In this document: positions 1 to 5,568 of the stretch, piece after piece
How the letters are laid out: every line of letters begins with the position of its first letter
Position numbering within the stretch: position 1 is the first letter of the stretch
Origin: Campylobacterota bacterium
GTDB taxonomy: Bacteria > Campylobacterota > Campylobacteria > Campylobacterales > Sulfurimonadaceae
Assembly: GCA_013153755.1 (NCBI GenBank)
Contig: JAADDU010000013.1
Span: 1-6,030, forward strand
Length of the DNA: 6,030 nucleotides
Direction: 5' to 3'
Notes under the pieces: model-generated
Told to the model about the DNA's origin: nothing
The model's input: the letters and a program-made list of their open reading frames with translations, nothing else
Database searches by the model: none
Position numbers and translations under genes: made by a program

Positions 1-183
1 AATGCTAGAGGTGCTTTTTACATATATGGTGCAAATGTTACCTCTCCTGCAGGAGATGACCTCATACCATTTGGCTCTTATGAAGATGCACAAGAATTTT
101 CTAAAATACATAACGGTAAGAGAATAATGAGTTTTAAAGAGATAAGCGATGCTCTGATAAGACTTATAAATGGGAGAATATAA
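1..183 (+). CDS. nosL: NosL family nitrous oxide reductase accessory protein, C-terminal part (5' end outside window)
   Basis: The frame is open from base 1 and ends at TAA 181-183, giving 60 residues. The visible part contains the NosL-like pattern DLIPFGSYEDAQEFSKIHNG followed by a short KRIMSFKEI strand; the family is marked by a PF.s..dA..F...hgG segment near its end. NosL proteins are usually periplasmic, membrane-anchored copper-binding proteins that help load copper into NosZ. The lipoprotein signal and N-terminal copper ligands would lie upstream and cannot be checked. The next gene starts 2 bases after this stop, and its ribosome site (GGGAG, 172-176) lies inside this coding region, so the two are probably translationally coupled. 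Having nosD two genes downstream supports the call. The assignment rests on a fragment, so another NosL-domain protein remains possible. Confidence 0.8.
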   Translation, partial: NARGAFYIYGANVTSPAGDDLIPFGSYEDAQEFSKIHNGKRIMSFKEISDALIRLINGRI

Positions 184-185
184 AG

Positions 186-710
186 ATGACTAAACCAACA
201 CCAAAAGATCAAGAGATAGAACTAGATCCAAAAAGATATATAGTTAGTGAGACTGATGAAAAAGGTCGTATCACTTTTGCAAATGATTACTTTATGGAAG
301 TCTCAGGATATACACAAGAAGAACTTATAGGAAAACCACATAATATAGTCAGACACCCAGATATGCCAAAAGTTGTTTTTAAACTTTTATGGGAGACTAT
401 AGGAGCTGGAAAAAACTTAAATGCAGTTGTAAAAAACTTAGCAAAAGATGGTAGATACTACTGGATATTTACAGAGTTTGAGATACGCAAAGATACTGAT
501 ACTGGTAAAATCATAGGTTACCATGCCTCAAGAAAAAGTATCTCAAAACATGTTATTGATGTGATAGCTCAACTATATACAGAACTTTTAGAAATAGAAA
601 AAAATGATAGTGTTGAGGCTTCTCAAAAATATCTTGTAGAGTTTTTAAAGTCTAAAGGTGATGAGATAGAATTTGCTGATATTATGGAAGAGATTCATAG
701 GTTTTACTAG
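186..710 (+). CDS. Single PAS-domain protein, Aer/CetB-like (putative FAD redox sensor)
   Basis: A soluble 174-residue protein with no membrane segment. Residues about 15-125 form one PAS domain very like the N-terminal sensor of E. coli Aer: ANDYF at 32-36, SGYTQEEL at 40-47, PHNIVRHPDMPK at 51-62, VVKN at 81-84, YYW at 91-93. Arg56, His57 and Asp59 match Aer residues reported as important for FAD binding. The remaining 50 residues are helical and charged, with no HAMP, MCP signalling, kinase or GGDEF domain. This resembles CetB of Campylobacter jejuni, a PAS-only protein that signals energy state through a separate transducer, CetA; no cetA-like gene is visible here. The ATG at 186 follows GGGAG (172-176) by 9 bases. 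Tandem stops TAG TAA end the gene at 708-713. Its place between nosL and nosD, 2 and 18 bases from each, suggests co-transcription and perhaps redox sensing linked to N2O respiration; that link is inference. Confidence 0.9.
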   Translation: MTKPTPKDQEIELDPKRYIVSETDEKGRITFANDYFMEVSGYTQEELIGKPHNIVRHPDMPKVVFKLLWETIGAGKNLNAVVKNLAKDGRYYWIFTEFEIRKDTDTGKIIGYHASRKSISKHVIDVIAQLYTELLEIEKNDSVEASQKYLVEFLKSKGDEIEFADIMEEIHRFY

Positions 711-728
711 TAAATCAAAAGAGATGAG

Positions 729-1931
729 ATGAAGTTTTTAGTATTTATTTGCATCTTTATCTCTAGTGCCTTTTCAAACTCTTTGCAAGATGCCATAGAT
801 AATGCTCCCCCTTACTCCAGCATAAAACTCTCAGAGGGTATTTATGTTGGAAATATTTTTATAAACAAACCATTAACAATCATAGGAAAAAAAGACACCA
901 CCATAAAAGGTTCTCAAAATGGTAGTGTTATAACTATAAACTCCTCAAATGTAACTTTAAAATATCTTACCATTACAAAAAGTGGTTCTAGGATGGATAG
1001 ATTAGATGCAGGTATATCTATAAAAAATGCCAAAAACCTAAAGATACTTGGATGTAAACTTATAGATAACCTTTATGGTATAGATATGGTTATGGTTGAA
1101 GATTCAATCATAAAAGACAACTATATAACATCTAAAGATTTAGATATAAGCTTAAAAGGAAATGGCTTAAAAATCTACTATTCGCATAACAATCTGTTTA
1201 AAAACAACACTATAAATAAAGTAAGAGATGTAACACTAAACTACTCAAACAACAATACATTTATAGGCAATACTTTTACAAACAACAGATATGCAACACA
1301 TCTGAGTTTAAGTCATAACACCAAATTTATAAAAAATACATATAAGTATAACTCTGTTTCTATTATGCTTATGGGTGCAAAAGATACAAATATAACAGAT
1401 AATACTATCGAAAGTTCAAAAGGTGCTGCTGGTATAGGTGTCGTAATATCAGGTGTGTCTAATTTTCATCTTACACATAATAAAATCAGATTTAATGCAA
1501 AAGCGATATACATAGATGCTAAAGAAAAAGCTAAAGGGATGAAAAGATATATAAGCCATAACACAATATCTCATAACAAAGAGGCTTTTCACTTTCATGT
1601 AGCCATAAAAGACAACACCATAACTCATAACAAAATTTATGCAAATATAGATGATGTTGTAAAAGATATAGATGGTCTGTTCTCTAAAACAAATGTAGTT
1701 GAGTATAATTATTGGGATATGTACAGTGGTTTTGATAGGAACAAAGATGGTATAGGAGACAACCCTCATCAAATCTACCAATACGCAAGTCAATTATGGC
1801 AATACAACCATAAAATAAAATTCTTTTACGCAACACCAATGATGACACTATTAGATTTTTTAACTCAACTAGCCCCTTTTATAGAGCCAAAACTACTACT
1901 AGTAGACTCATACCCCATCTATAAAGACTAA
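729..1931 (+). CDS. nosD: NosD, periplasmic right-handed beta-helix protein for nitrous oxide reductase maturation
   Basis: A 400-residue protein of normal NosD length. A short signal peptide spans residues 1-16 (hydrophobic FLVFICIFISSAFS), so it should be exported. The N-terminal part has the family pattern LQDAIDNAPPYSSIKLSEG (19-37), GIYVGNIFINKPLTIIG (37-53) and KGSQNGSVITI (60-70). The centre (about 75-310) is a ladder of Asn-rich coils (DNYI, KNNTI, GNTF, HNKI), typical of CASH/parallel beta-helix proteins. The end has NYWD (327-330), a DRNKDGIGDNP loop (336-346), and a Pro/Leu-rich tail closing with VDSYPI, as in NosD. NosD works with the NosF/NosY ABC transporter, and its family is needed to assemble the Cu-S centre of NosZ. 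The ATG at 729 lies 18 bases after the PAS gene with a weak purine-rich site (AAAAGAG, 717-723). No terminator-like hairpin follows the stop. Confidence 0.92.
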   Translation: MKFLVFICIFISSAFSNSLQDAIDNAPPYSSIKLSEGIYVGNIFINKPLTIIGKKDTTIKGSQNGSVITINSSNVTLKYLTITKSGSRMDRLDAGISIKNAKNLKILGCKLIDNLYGIDMVMVEDSIIKDNYITSKDLDISLKGNGLKIYYSHNNLFKNNTINKVRDVTLNYSNNNTFIGNTFTNNRYATHLSLSHNTKFIKNTYKYNSVSIMLMGAKDTNITDNTIESSKGAAGIGVVISGVSNFHLTHNKIRFNAKAIYIDAKEKAKGMKRYISHNTISHNKEAFHFHVAIKDNTITHNKIYANIDDVVKDIDGLFSKTNVVEYNYWDMYSGFDRNKDGIGDNPHQIYQYASQLWQYNHKIKFFYATPMMTLLDFLTQLAPFIEPKLLLVDSYPIYKD

Positions 1932-1965
1932 AAAGCATACTTACACTACACTAACACTTTTATGT

Positions 1966-1971
1966 GATAAT
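1966..1971 (+). promoter_or_regulatory. Putative -10 element (TG-T-GATAAT) for the Met/His-rich protein gene
   Basis: GATAAT is preceded by TGT at 1963-1965, giving an extended -10 as is common in Campylobacterota. No good -35 is seen; TTACAC at 1941-1946 is 19 bases upstream and poorly placed. It implies a transcript start near 1978 and a leader of about 20 bases. The leader carries a strong ribosome site, AAAGGA at 1986-1991, 7 bases before the ATG at 1999. If real, this gene is not dependent on read-through from nosD. Confidence 0.45.
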
Positions 1972-1998
1972 ACCACTATCAAAACAAAGGAAAACAAA

Positions 1999-2454
1999 AT
2001 GAAAACATTAACTAAAAGCGTAGTAGCATTAGCTATACTTGGAACTTTAACTTTAGGTGTAGCTAATGAAGTTACTAACACAATTGACTCACAAATAGGT
2101 GCTATTCAAAATGCTCCAACGCAAGAGAAAAAGATAGCACTTGTAAATAATTTCAAGCAAAATATGTCATCTCTAAGTGCAGAAGACAAAGCCTATGCAT
2201 TAAACAAATTTCAATCATCAATGCAAGCAAATACAGTACAAATGCACTCACAAGCTAAAACTCAAGCTCAAACTAAAAATATGTTTCACTCTATGGGTTC
2301 ACAAAAGATGAAAACACCTACTAGTATGACAAGCACTCATTCTATGGGACAAAATATGATGAATCAAACACATACACAAGCACAAGCAGTAACACCAACC
2401 TCTTTGCCAGTAAATACAAATACAAATATAAACACTGGTAGATTTGGTCGTTAG
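1999..2454 (+). CDS. Secreted Met/His/Gln-rich small protein of unknown function
   Basis: I do not recognise a named family. The 151-residue product starts with a clear Sec signal peptide (KTLTK, then a hydrophobic core, likely cut after Ala22). Residues 23-75 look helical and charged (QEKKIALVNNFKQNM, SAEDKAYALNKFQ). From 75 to 125 the sequence is low-complexity and carries nine Met (75, 82, 95, 99, 104, 110, 116, 120, 121) and four His (83, 97, 114, 125), with no Cys at all. The tail is Thr/Asn-rich and ends GRFGR. Spaced Met and His in a periplasmic protein recalls copper(I)-binding Met-rich proteins, and the gene sits right after nosD. Copper binding is a guess from composition and neighbourhood only. 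AAAGGA (1986-1991) supports the ATG. It faces the minus-strand gene tail to tail with a 9-base gap. Confidence 0.8.
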   Translation: MKTLTKSVVALAILGTLTLGVANEVTNTIDSQIGAIQNAPTQEKKIALVNNFKQNMSSLSAEDKAYALNKFQSSMQANTVQMHSQAKTQAQTKNMFHSMGSQKMKTPTSMTSTHSMGQNMMNQTHTQAQAVTPTSLPVNTNTNINTGRFGR

Positions 2455-2463
2455 ATATAAAAT

Positions 2464-2703
2464 TTAGTCGCTAGGTAAAGTTAAAAACTTAGCGACTGAT
2501 TTCTTCTCTGTCTCTTTTTTCTCTATCACTTCAGGCTTAGTGTGTAAGCTTTTAACTATCCCTTCTTTAAATACTTTTTTTGGCTCTTGTTTTACATCAT
2601 AAAAAAGTGAATTTGCTATAAAAAAAAGCACCATAATAACTACAACACTGCCATATAGAAGAAGATAATTTTTTATATGACCTGATTCAAAAGGATTTTC
2701 CAC
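2464..2703 (-). CDS. Small single-pass membrane protein, unknown function (GTG start)
   Basis: A 79-residue product begins ENPFESG after the start, has one hydrophobic segment at about residues 13-35 (YLLLYGSVVVIMVLFFIA and on), then a Lys/Glu-rich tail of about 44 residues. I see no catalytic or metal motif and no named family. The reading frame extends upstream to a TTG at 2736, but I prefer GTG at 2701-2703: AAAAAAGAG lies 7 bases before it, and a perfect TATAAT (minus strand, 2726-2731) would start transcripts near 2719, leaving the TTG upstream of the transcript. The gene diverges from tpx and converges on the Met/His-rich protein gene. Its expression as a protein is plausible from composition but unproven. 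Confidence 0.6.
   Translation of the reverse strand: MENPFESGHIKNYLLLYGSVVVIMVLFFIANSLFYDVKQEPKKVFKEGIVKSLHTKPEVIEKKETEKKSVAKFLTLPSD
2466..2497. terminator. Hairpin between convergent genes, possible bidirectional terminator
   Basis: AGTCGCT (2466-2472) pairs exactly with AGCGACT (2491-2497). Inside the loop AAGTT (2478-2482) can pair with AACTT (2486-2490), leaving a short bulge on the left arm. On the plus strand it is followed by GATTTCTTC, and on the minus strand by AAATTTTATAT, both modest T-rich tracts. It overlaps the last codons of the minus-strand gene. The position between two converging genes fits shared termination, but the U-tracts are weak. Confidence 0.45.
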
Positions 2704-2725
2704 AACATAACTCTTTTTTAAGAAA

Positions 2726-2731
2726 ATTATA
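2726..2731 (-). promoter_or_regulatory. -10 element TATAAT for the small membrane protein gene
   Basis: On the minus strand the bases read TATAAT, followed by TTTTC. The predicted start of transcription is about 2719, some 16 bases ahead of the GTG at 2703. No convincing -35 is present, which is normal for sigma-70 promoters of this group. It lies in the same 72-base gap as the tpx promoter, so the two promoters overlap. Confidence 0.5.
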
Positions 2732-2743
2732 TACAAATAATGC

Positions 2744-2749
2744 TAAGAT
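2744..2749 (+). promoter_or_regulatory. Putative extended -10 (TGC-TAAGAT) for tpx
   Basis: TGC at 2741-2743 followed by TAAGAT fits an extended -10. It predicts a transcript start near 2756 and a leader of about 20 bases. The leader holds AAGGA at 2765-2769, 6 bases before the tpx ATG. An AT-rich inverted repeat (ATTAT 2726-2730 / ATAAT 2737-2741) lies directly upstream and overlaps the divergent -10. Confidence 0.5.
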
Positions 2750-2775
2750 TAAGGCAAAATTACTAAGGAAATCAT

Positions 2776-3285
2776 ATGCAAACAACAACTTTTAAAGGAA
2801 CACCTGTAAAACTAGAGGGAAATGAGATAAATGTTGGTGATAAAGCACCATCTGTTATAGCAACGGGAACTGATTTGAGTGATGTTGAGATAGGTGGAGC
2901 AAAAGACCATGTTCAACTTATCATCACTGTTCCATCTTTAGATACAGATACTTGTGCAGCTGAGACTAGAAGATTTAATCAAGAAGTAAATGACTTGGAC
3001 ATTTGTGAGACTACAGTTGTATCTATGGATTTACCTTTTGCATCTCAAAGATTTTGTACAACTGAGGGTATAGCAAACCTAACTGTTGCATCTGATTATA
3101 TAGATAAAGAAGTGTCAAAAGCTTATGGTGTGTTAATGGCTGATAACAAACTAAAAGGTCTTAGTGCAAGAGCTGTTTTTGTTGTAGATAGAAGTGGAGA
3201 AGTAATTTACAAAGAGATAGTTCCAGAAGTAACTTCTGAACCAAATTATGAAGCTGCTCTTGAAGCTATAAAAGAAGCTAGATAA
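2776..3285 (+). CDS. tpx: Thiol peroxidase Tpx (atypical 2-Cys peroxiredoxin)
   Basis: A 169-residue protein of normal family length. It reduces hydrogen peroxide and alkyl hydroperoxides using electrons from thioredoxin, in the cytoplasm or, in some species, the periplasm; no signal peptide is seen here. The peroxidatic site is PSLDTDTC (53-60) with Cys60 and Thr57. The resolving cysteine is Cys94 in QRFCTTEG. Arg132 in LSARAVFVVD matches the conserved active-site arginine. The N-terminus (TFKGTPVKLEGNEINVGDKAP) is the usual Tpx hairpin. One extra cysteine, Cys77, lies between the two catalytic ones. AAGGA at 2765-2769 sits 6 bases ahead of the ATG. The stop codon overlaps the start of the next gene by one base (TAATG), indicating an operon. 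Confidence 0.97.
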   Translation: MQTTTFKGTPVKLEGNEINVGDKAPSVIATGTDLSDVEIGGAKDHVQLIITVPSLDTDTCAAETRRFNQEVNDLDICETTVVSMDLPFASQRFCTTEGIANLTVASDYIDKEVSKAYGVLMADNKLKGLSARAVFVVDRSGEVIYKEIVPEVTSEPNYEAALEAIKEAR

Positions 3286-3632
3286 TGATATACGCAGCAC
3301 CATTTAAGATGGATAAACAAGATAGTGCCATAACTAAAGTACTTGGAAAAGCAAAATACTTTGGTATATATAATGATGCTACAAATAAACTAGAAGTTAT
3401 AGAAAATGAAAACACCGGTGGTCCAGCTATCTTTTTAGAACTAAAAAACAAAGGTGTTGATGTAGTTTTAACACCCCATGCAGGTCCAGGTGCAGTAAAA
3501 AAAGCTGTAGAACTCGGTATAAACTTATACTACTGTGGAGATGAGAGAAAACTACTTTTAGAAGCTGTAAAAGAGTTTCAAGATGGTAAATACCCACAAA
3601 TAACAGAGCAAAATTTTCAGAATTTCCACTAA
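3285..3632 (+). CDS. NifX/NafY/NifB-C-type dinitrogenase cofactor family protein
   Basis: The 115-residue protein matches the small single-domain family of FeMo-cofactor biosynthesis proteins (Nitro_FeMo-Co fold): an N-terminal strand IYAAPFKMD, then ITKVLGKAKYFGIYND (16-31), ENTGGPAIFLELKNKGVDVVL (42-62), and the hallmark GPGAVKKAVELGINLYYCGD (67-86). Members bind Fe-S or FeMo cofactor precursors; many stand-alone members occur in organisms without nitrogenase and have no proven role. His65 and Cys84 are the most evident potential metal ligands. There are no nif genes in the window. The ATG at 3285 overlaps the tpx stop by one base, with only a weak AAGAAG (3272-3277) ahead, so translation probably depends on coupling with tpx. 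A metal-cluster or redox housekeeping role is inference. Confidence 0.9.
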   Translation: MIYAAPFKMDKQDSAITKVLGKAKYFGIYNDATNKLEVIENENTGGPAIFLELKNKGVDVVLTPHAGPGAVKKAVELGINLYYCGDERKLLLEAVKEFQDGKYPQITEQNFQNFH

Positions 3633-3653
3633 ACTAATCTACTCCTCACACTA

Positions 3654-3686
3654 CAAGACTGAGAAATAACTAAATTTCCAGTCTTG
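3654..3686 (+). terminator. Strong hairpin after the tpx operon, without a U-tract
   Basis: CAAGACTG (3654-3661) pairs perfectly with CAGTCTTG (3679-3686). After a one-base bulge (A3662), GAAAT (3663-3667) pairs with ATTTC (3674-3678), closing a 6-base loop AACTAA. The plus-strand sequence beyond is CTCAAATAAAAATC, so no run of T follows. It may end the tpx transcript by another route, or protect its 3' end. A second small hairpin (CATCTT 3700-3705 / AAGATG 3712-3717) follows it. Confidence 0.45.
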
Positions 3687-3718
3687 CTCAAATAAAAATC
3701 ATCTTTAACAGAAGATGC

Positions 3719-3724
3719 TATAAT
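3719..3724 (+). promoter_or_regulatory. Extended -10 promoter TGC-TATAAT for proC
   Basis: A perfect TATAAT is preceded by TGC at 3716-3718. The predicted transcript start is near 3731, leaving a leader of about 17 bases that carries TAGGA at 3737-3741, 6 bases before the proC ATG. The right arm of the small CATCTT/AAGATG inverted repeat (3700-3717) abuts this -10, so a binding protein there could affect it. Confidence 0.65.
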
Positions 3725-3747
3725 ACTTAAAAAATTTAGGACTAAAA

Positions 3748-4506
3748 ATGAAAACTATCACTTTTATAGGCAATGGAAACATGGCACTTAGTATTGCACA
3801 AGGGCTAAAAAATGATTATAAGATTGAAGTAGTTGGAAGAGATTTAAAAAAGCTTGATAAATTTGAACAAACTCTTGGTGTAAAGATAGAAAAACACTTA
3901 CTAAATGGATTTAACATTCAAGACAAAACTATACTTTTATGTGTAAAACCTGCAAATATACAAGAGGTTGGTAAACTTCTAAAATCTAAAGCAAGAGTAG
4001 TTTACTCTGTTTTAGCTGGAACAACACTAAAAAAATTACGTGCAAATATAGCTACAGATGCAGTGGTAAGGACTATGCCAAACTTAGCAGCAAGTGTTAA
4101 AAAGTCTATGACAACACTAACTGGAGATATAGAGTTTAAAGATGAAGCACAGGAGATACTAGGTGCTATCGGTTCTACTAGATGGTTAGGTAGTGAAAAA
4201 GAGATAGATATAGCAACAGCTTTAGCTGGAAGTGGTCCTGCTTACCTTGCTCTTATAGCTGAAGCTTTAGCTGATGGAGCTGTTAAACAAGGACTAAAAA
4301 GAGATGATTCTATGGCTATTATGCGTGGTCTTTTTGGTGGATTTGGAGAACTAATCCAAGATGTACACCCTGCTCTTTTAAAAGATGGTGTTATGAGTCC
4401 AGGTGGAACAACGGCTGCTGGTTATGGAGCTTTAGAAGATGGAAAAGTAAGAGCTTCATGTATAGATGCAGTACAAAAAGCATATAAAAAAGCTACTAAA
4501 TTATAA
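3748..4506 (+). CDS. proC: Pyrroline-5-carboxylate reductase ProC
   Basis: Catalyses the last step of proline synthesis, reducing 1-pyrroline-5-carboxylate to proline with NAD(P)H in the cytoplasm. The 252-residue product is slightly short but normal for this group. The Rossmann start FIGNGNMALSIAQGL (6-20) binds the nucleotide. LLCVKP (63-68), VLAGTTLKKL (88-97) and VVRTMPNLAA (106-115) follow. The C-terminal dimer and active-site domain has ALAGSGPAY (158-166) and the family signature around VMSPGGTTAAGYGALEDGK (215-233). TAGGA (3737-3741) sets the ATG. It has its own promoter and converges on prs, so it appears to be a single-gene unit. Confidence 0.97.
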   Translation: MKTITFIGNGNMALSIAQGLKNDYKIEVVGRDLKKLDKFEQTLGVKIEKHLLNGFNIQDKTILLCVKPANIQEVGKLLKSKARVVYSVLAGTTLKKLRANIATDAVVRTMPNLAASVKKSMTTLTGDIEFKDEAQEILGAIGSTRWLGSEKEIDIATALAGSGPAYLALIAEALADGAVKQGLKRDDSMAIMRGLFGGFGELIQDVHPALLKDGVMSPGGTTAAGYGALEDGKVRASCIDAVQKAYKKATKL

Positions 4507-4521
4507 AATCTAATATGCTCT

Positions 4522-4546
4522 AAGAGTGTAGAGAAACTACACTCTT
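4522..4546. terminator. 10-bp hairpin between convergent proC and prs
   Basis: AAGAGTGTAG (4522-4531) pairs perfectly with CTACACTCTT (4537-4546) around the loop AGAAA. The plus strand runs on as TAAAAG, the minus strand as AGAGCATATTAGATTTTAT. It lies in the 58-base gap between the stops of two converging genes and most likely ends both transcripts, though neither side has a long T run. Confidence 0.7.
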
Positions 4547-4564
4547 TAAAAGAAAACTAAAAGT

Positions 4565-5491
4565 TTATGCAAAAAGTGAATTAACACTCTCATTATGATA
4601 AACTCTTCTTATAACCTCAGCAAAAAGAGGTGCTACAGTTAATACTTTAACTTTATCATGTTCTTTAGTAACTAAAGTATTTGTGATGATAAGCTCATCT
4701 AACTCACCATTTTCTAAGTTATCATAAGCTTTTCCACTAAGTACACCATGAGTTGCACATGCCATAACAGATGTTGCACCATTATTTTTAAGTGCAGTTG
4801 CAGCTTTTACCATAGTCCCAGCAGTATCTACCATGTCATCTATCATAATTACATCTTTACCATCTACATCACCAATGATATTCATAACTTCACTCTCATT
4901 AGCTTTTTCACGGCGCTTATCTACTATAACCATCTCCAAGCCCATGCGTTTTGCAAAGTATCTAGCTCTTGCTACACCACCAATATCAGGAGAAGCAATT
5001 ATAGGATTTTTAAGATTTTTACTTTTTATATATGTTTCAAAAGCTATAGAACCATAAAGATTATCAACAGGGATGTTAAAAAAGCCTTGAATTTGTCCAG
5101 CATGAAGATCTATGGTTACAACTCTATCGATTCCAGCAGTCTCATACATATCTGCAACAAGTCTAGCAGTTATGGGAACACGAGGAGCAGCTTTACGGTC
5201 TTGTCTTGCATATCCGTAGTATGGAACAACAGCAGTTATACTAGAAGCTGATGAGCGACGAAGAGCATCTGTCATTATAAGAAGCTCCATTAGGTTGTCA
5301 TTTGATGGTGCACCTGTAGATTGCACTATAAATACATCGCGACCACGAACACTCTCAGCTATTTGTACTGAAATTTCACCATCACTAAACCTCTTTGTAT
5401 CAGCATTAGCCAATGGAACATCTAAAATCTGACAAATCTCTTTTGCAAACTCAATACTTGCACTTCCTGCAAAAATTTTATAACCACGCAT
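4565..5491 (-). CDS. prs: Ribose-phosphate pyrophosphokinase (PRPP synthetase)
   Basis: Makes phosphoribosyl pyrophosphate from ribose 5-phosphate and ATP, feeding purine, pyrimidine, histidine, tryptophan and NAD synthesis in the cytoplasm. The 308 residues match bacterial class I enzymes. Landmarks: KIFAGSAS (5-12), RFSDGEISVQI (34-44), QSTGAPSNDNLMELLIM (57-73), PYYGYARQDRK (90-100) for ATP, DLHAGQIQGFF (128-138) with catalytic-region His130, the flexible loop DKRREK (191-196), and the PRPP loop DVIMIDDMVDTAGTM (213-227). AAGGA (minus strand, 5497-5501) lies 5 bases before the ATG. It is downstream of the cytochrome gene on the same strand, but a separate TATAAT in the 77-base gap suggests its own promoter. 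Confidence 0.98.
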   Translation of the reverse strand: MRGYKIFAGSASIEFAKEICQILDVPLANADTKRFSDGEISVQIAESVRGRDVFIVQSTGAPSNDNLMELLIMTDALRRSSASSITAVVPYYGYARQDRKAAPRVPITARLVADMYETAGIDRVVTIDLHAGQIQGFFNIPVDNLYGSIAFETYIKSKNLKNPIIASPDIGGVARARYFAKRMGLEMVIVDKRREKANESEVMNIIGDVDGKDVIMIDDMVDTAGTMVKAATALKNNGATSVMACATHGVLSGKAYDNLENGELDELIITNTLVTKEHDKVKVLTVAPLFAEVIRRVYHNESVNSLFA

Positions 5492-5526
5492 GGGATTCCT
5501 TACTTTATGGATAAATTTAATATGCG

Positions 5527-5532
5527 ATTATA
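5527..5532 (-). promoter_or_regulatory. -10 element TATAAT for prs
   Basis: Minus-strand TATAAT in the context TTGTTATATAATCGC, predicting a transcript start near 5520 and a leader of about 28 bases with AAGGA at 5497-5501. The sequence upstream is AT-rich with no clear -35. A weak AT-only inverted repeat (TAGTTTT/AAAACTA, 5549-5563) lies between the cytochrome stop and this promoter and could be a poor terminator. Confidence 0.55.
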
Positions 5533-5568
5533 TAACAATAGTGCTGAGTAGTTTTTAAAACTAAAAAG

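Noticed and set aside
1129..1660. Repeated CATAACAA-like DNA motifs in nosD as a possible repeat array
   Set aside because: They are in frame and encode the repeated HN-K/NNT coils of the beta-helix, with irregular spacing; not a CRISPR or separate DNA repeat.
1449..1793. Minus-strand open frame inside nosD (114 residues)
   Set aside because: It is antisense to a clear NosD reading frame, its product is rich in Ile, Phe, Tyr and Cys as expected from reversed AT-rich coding DNA, and no ribosome site or family was seen.
1963..1980. FNR/CRP-type box (TGTGATAATACCACTATC) before the Met/His-rich gene
   Set aside because: The half sites do not have the right spacing (TTGAT-N4-ATCAA) or symmetry (TGTGA-N6-TCACA); it reads better as an extended -10.
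2704..2736. TTG start at 2736 for the small membrane protein
   Set aside because: It lies upstream of a perfect minus-strand TATAAT (2726-2731) and has no good ribosome site, while GTG at 2703 has AAGAG 7 bases before it.
4748..5251. Plus-strand open frames inside prs (4748-5251 and 4833-5057)
   Set aside because: Both are antisense to prs, whose motifs are complete across the region; the products are Ser/Ile/Cys-rich shadows without recognisable domains.
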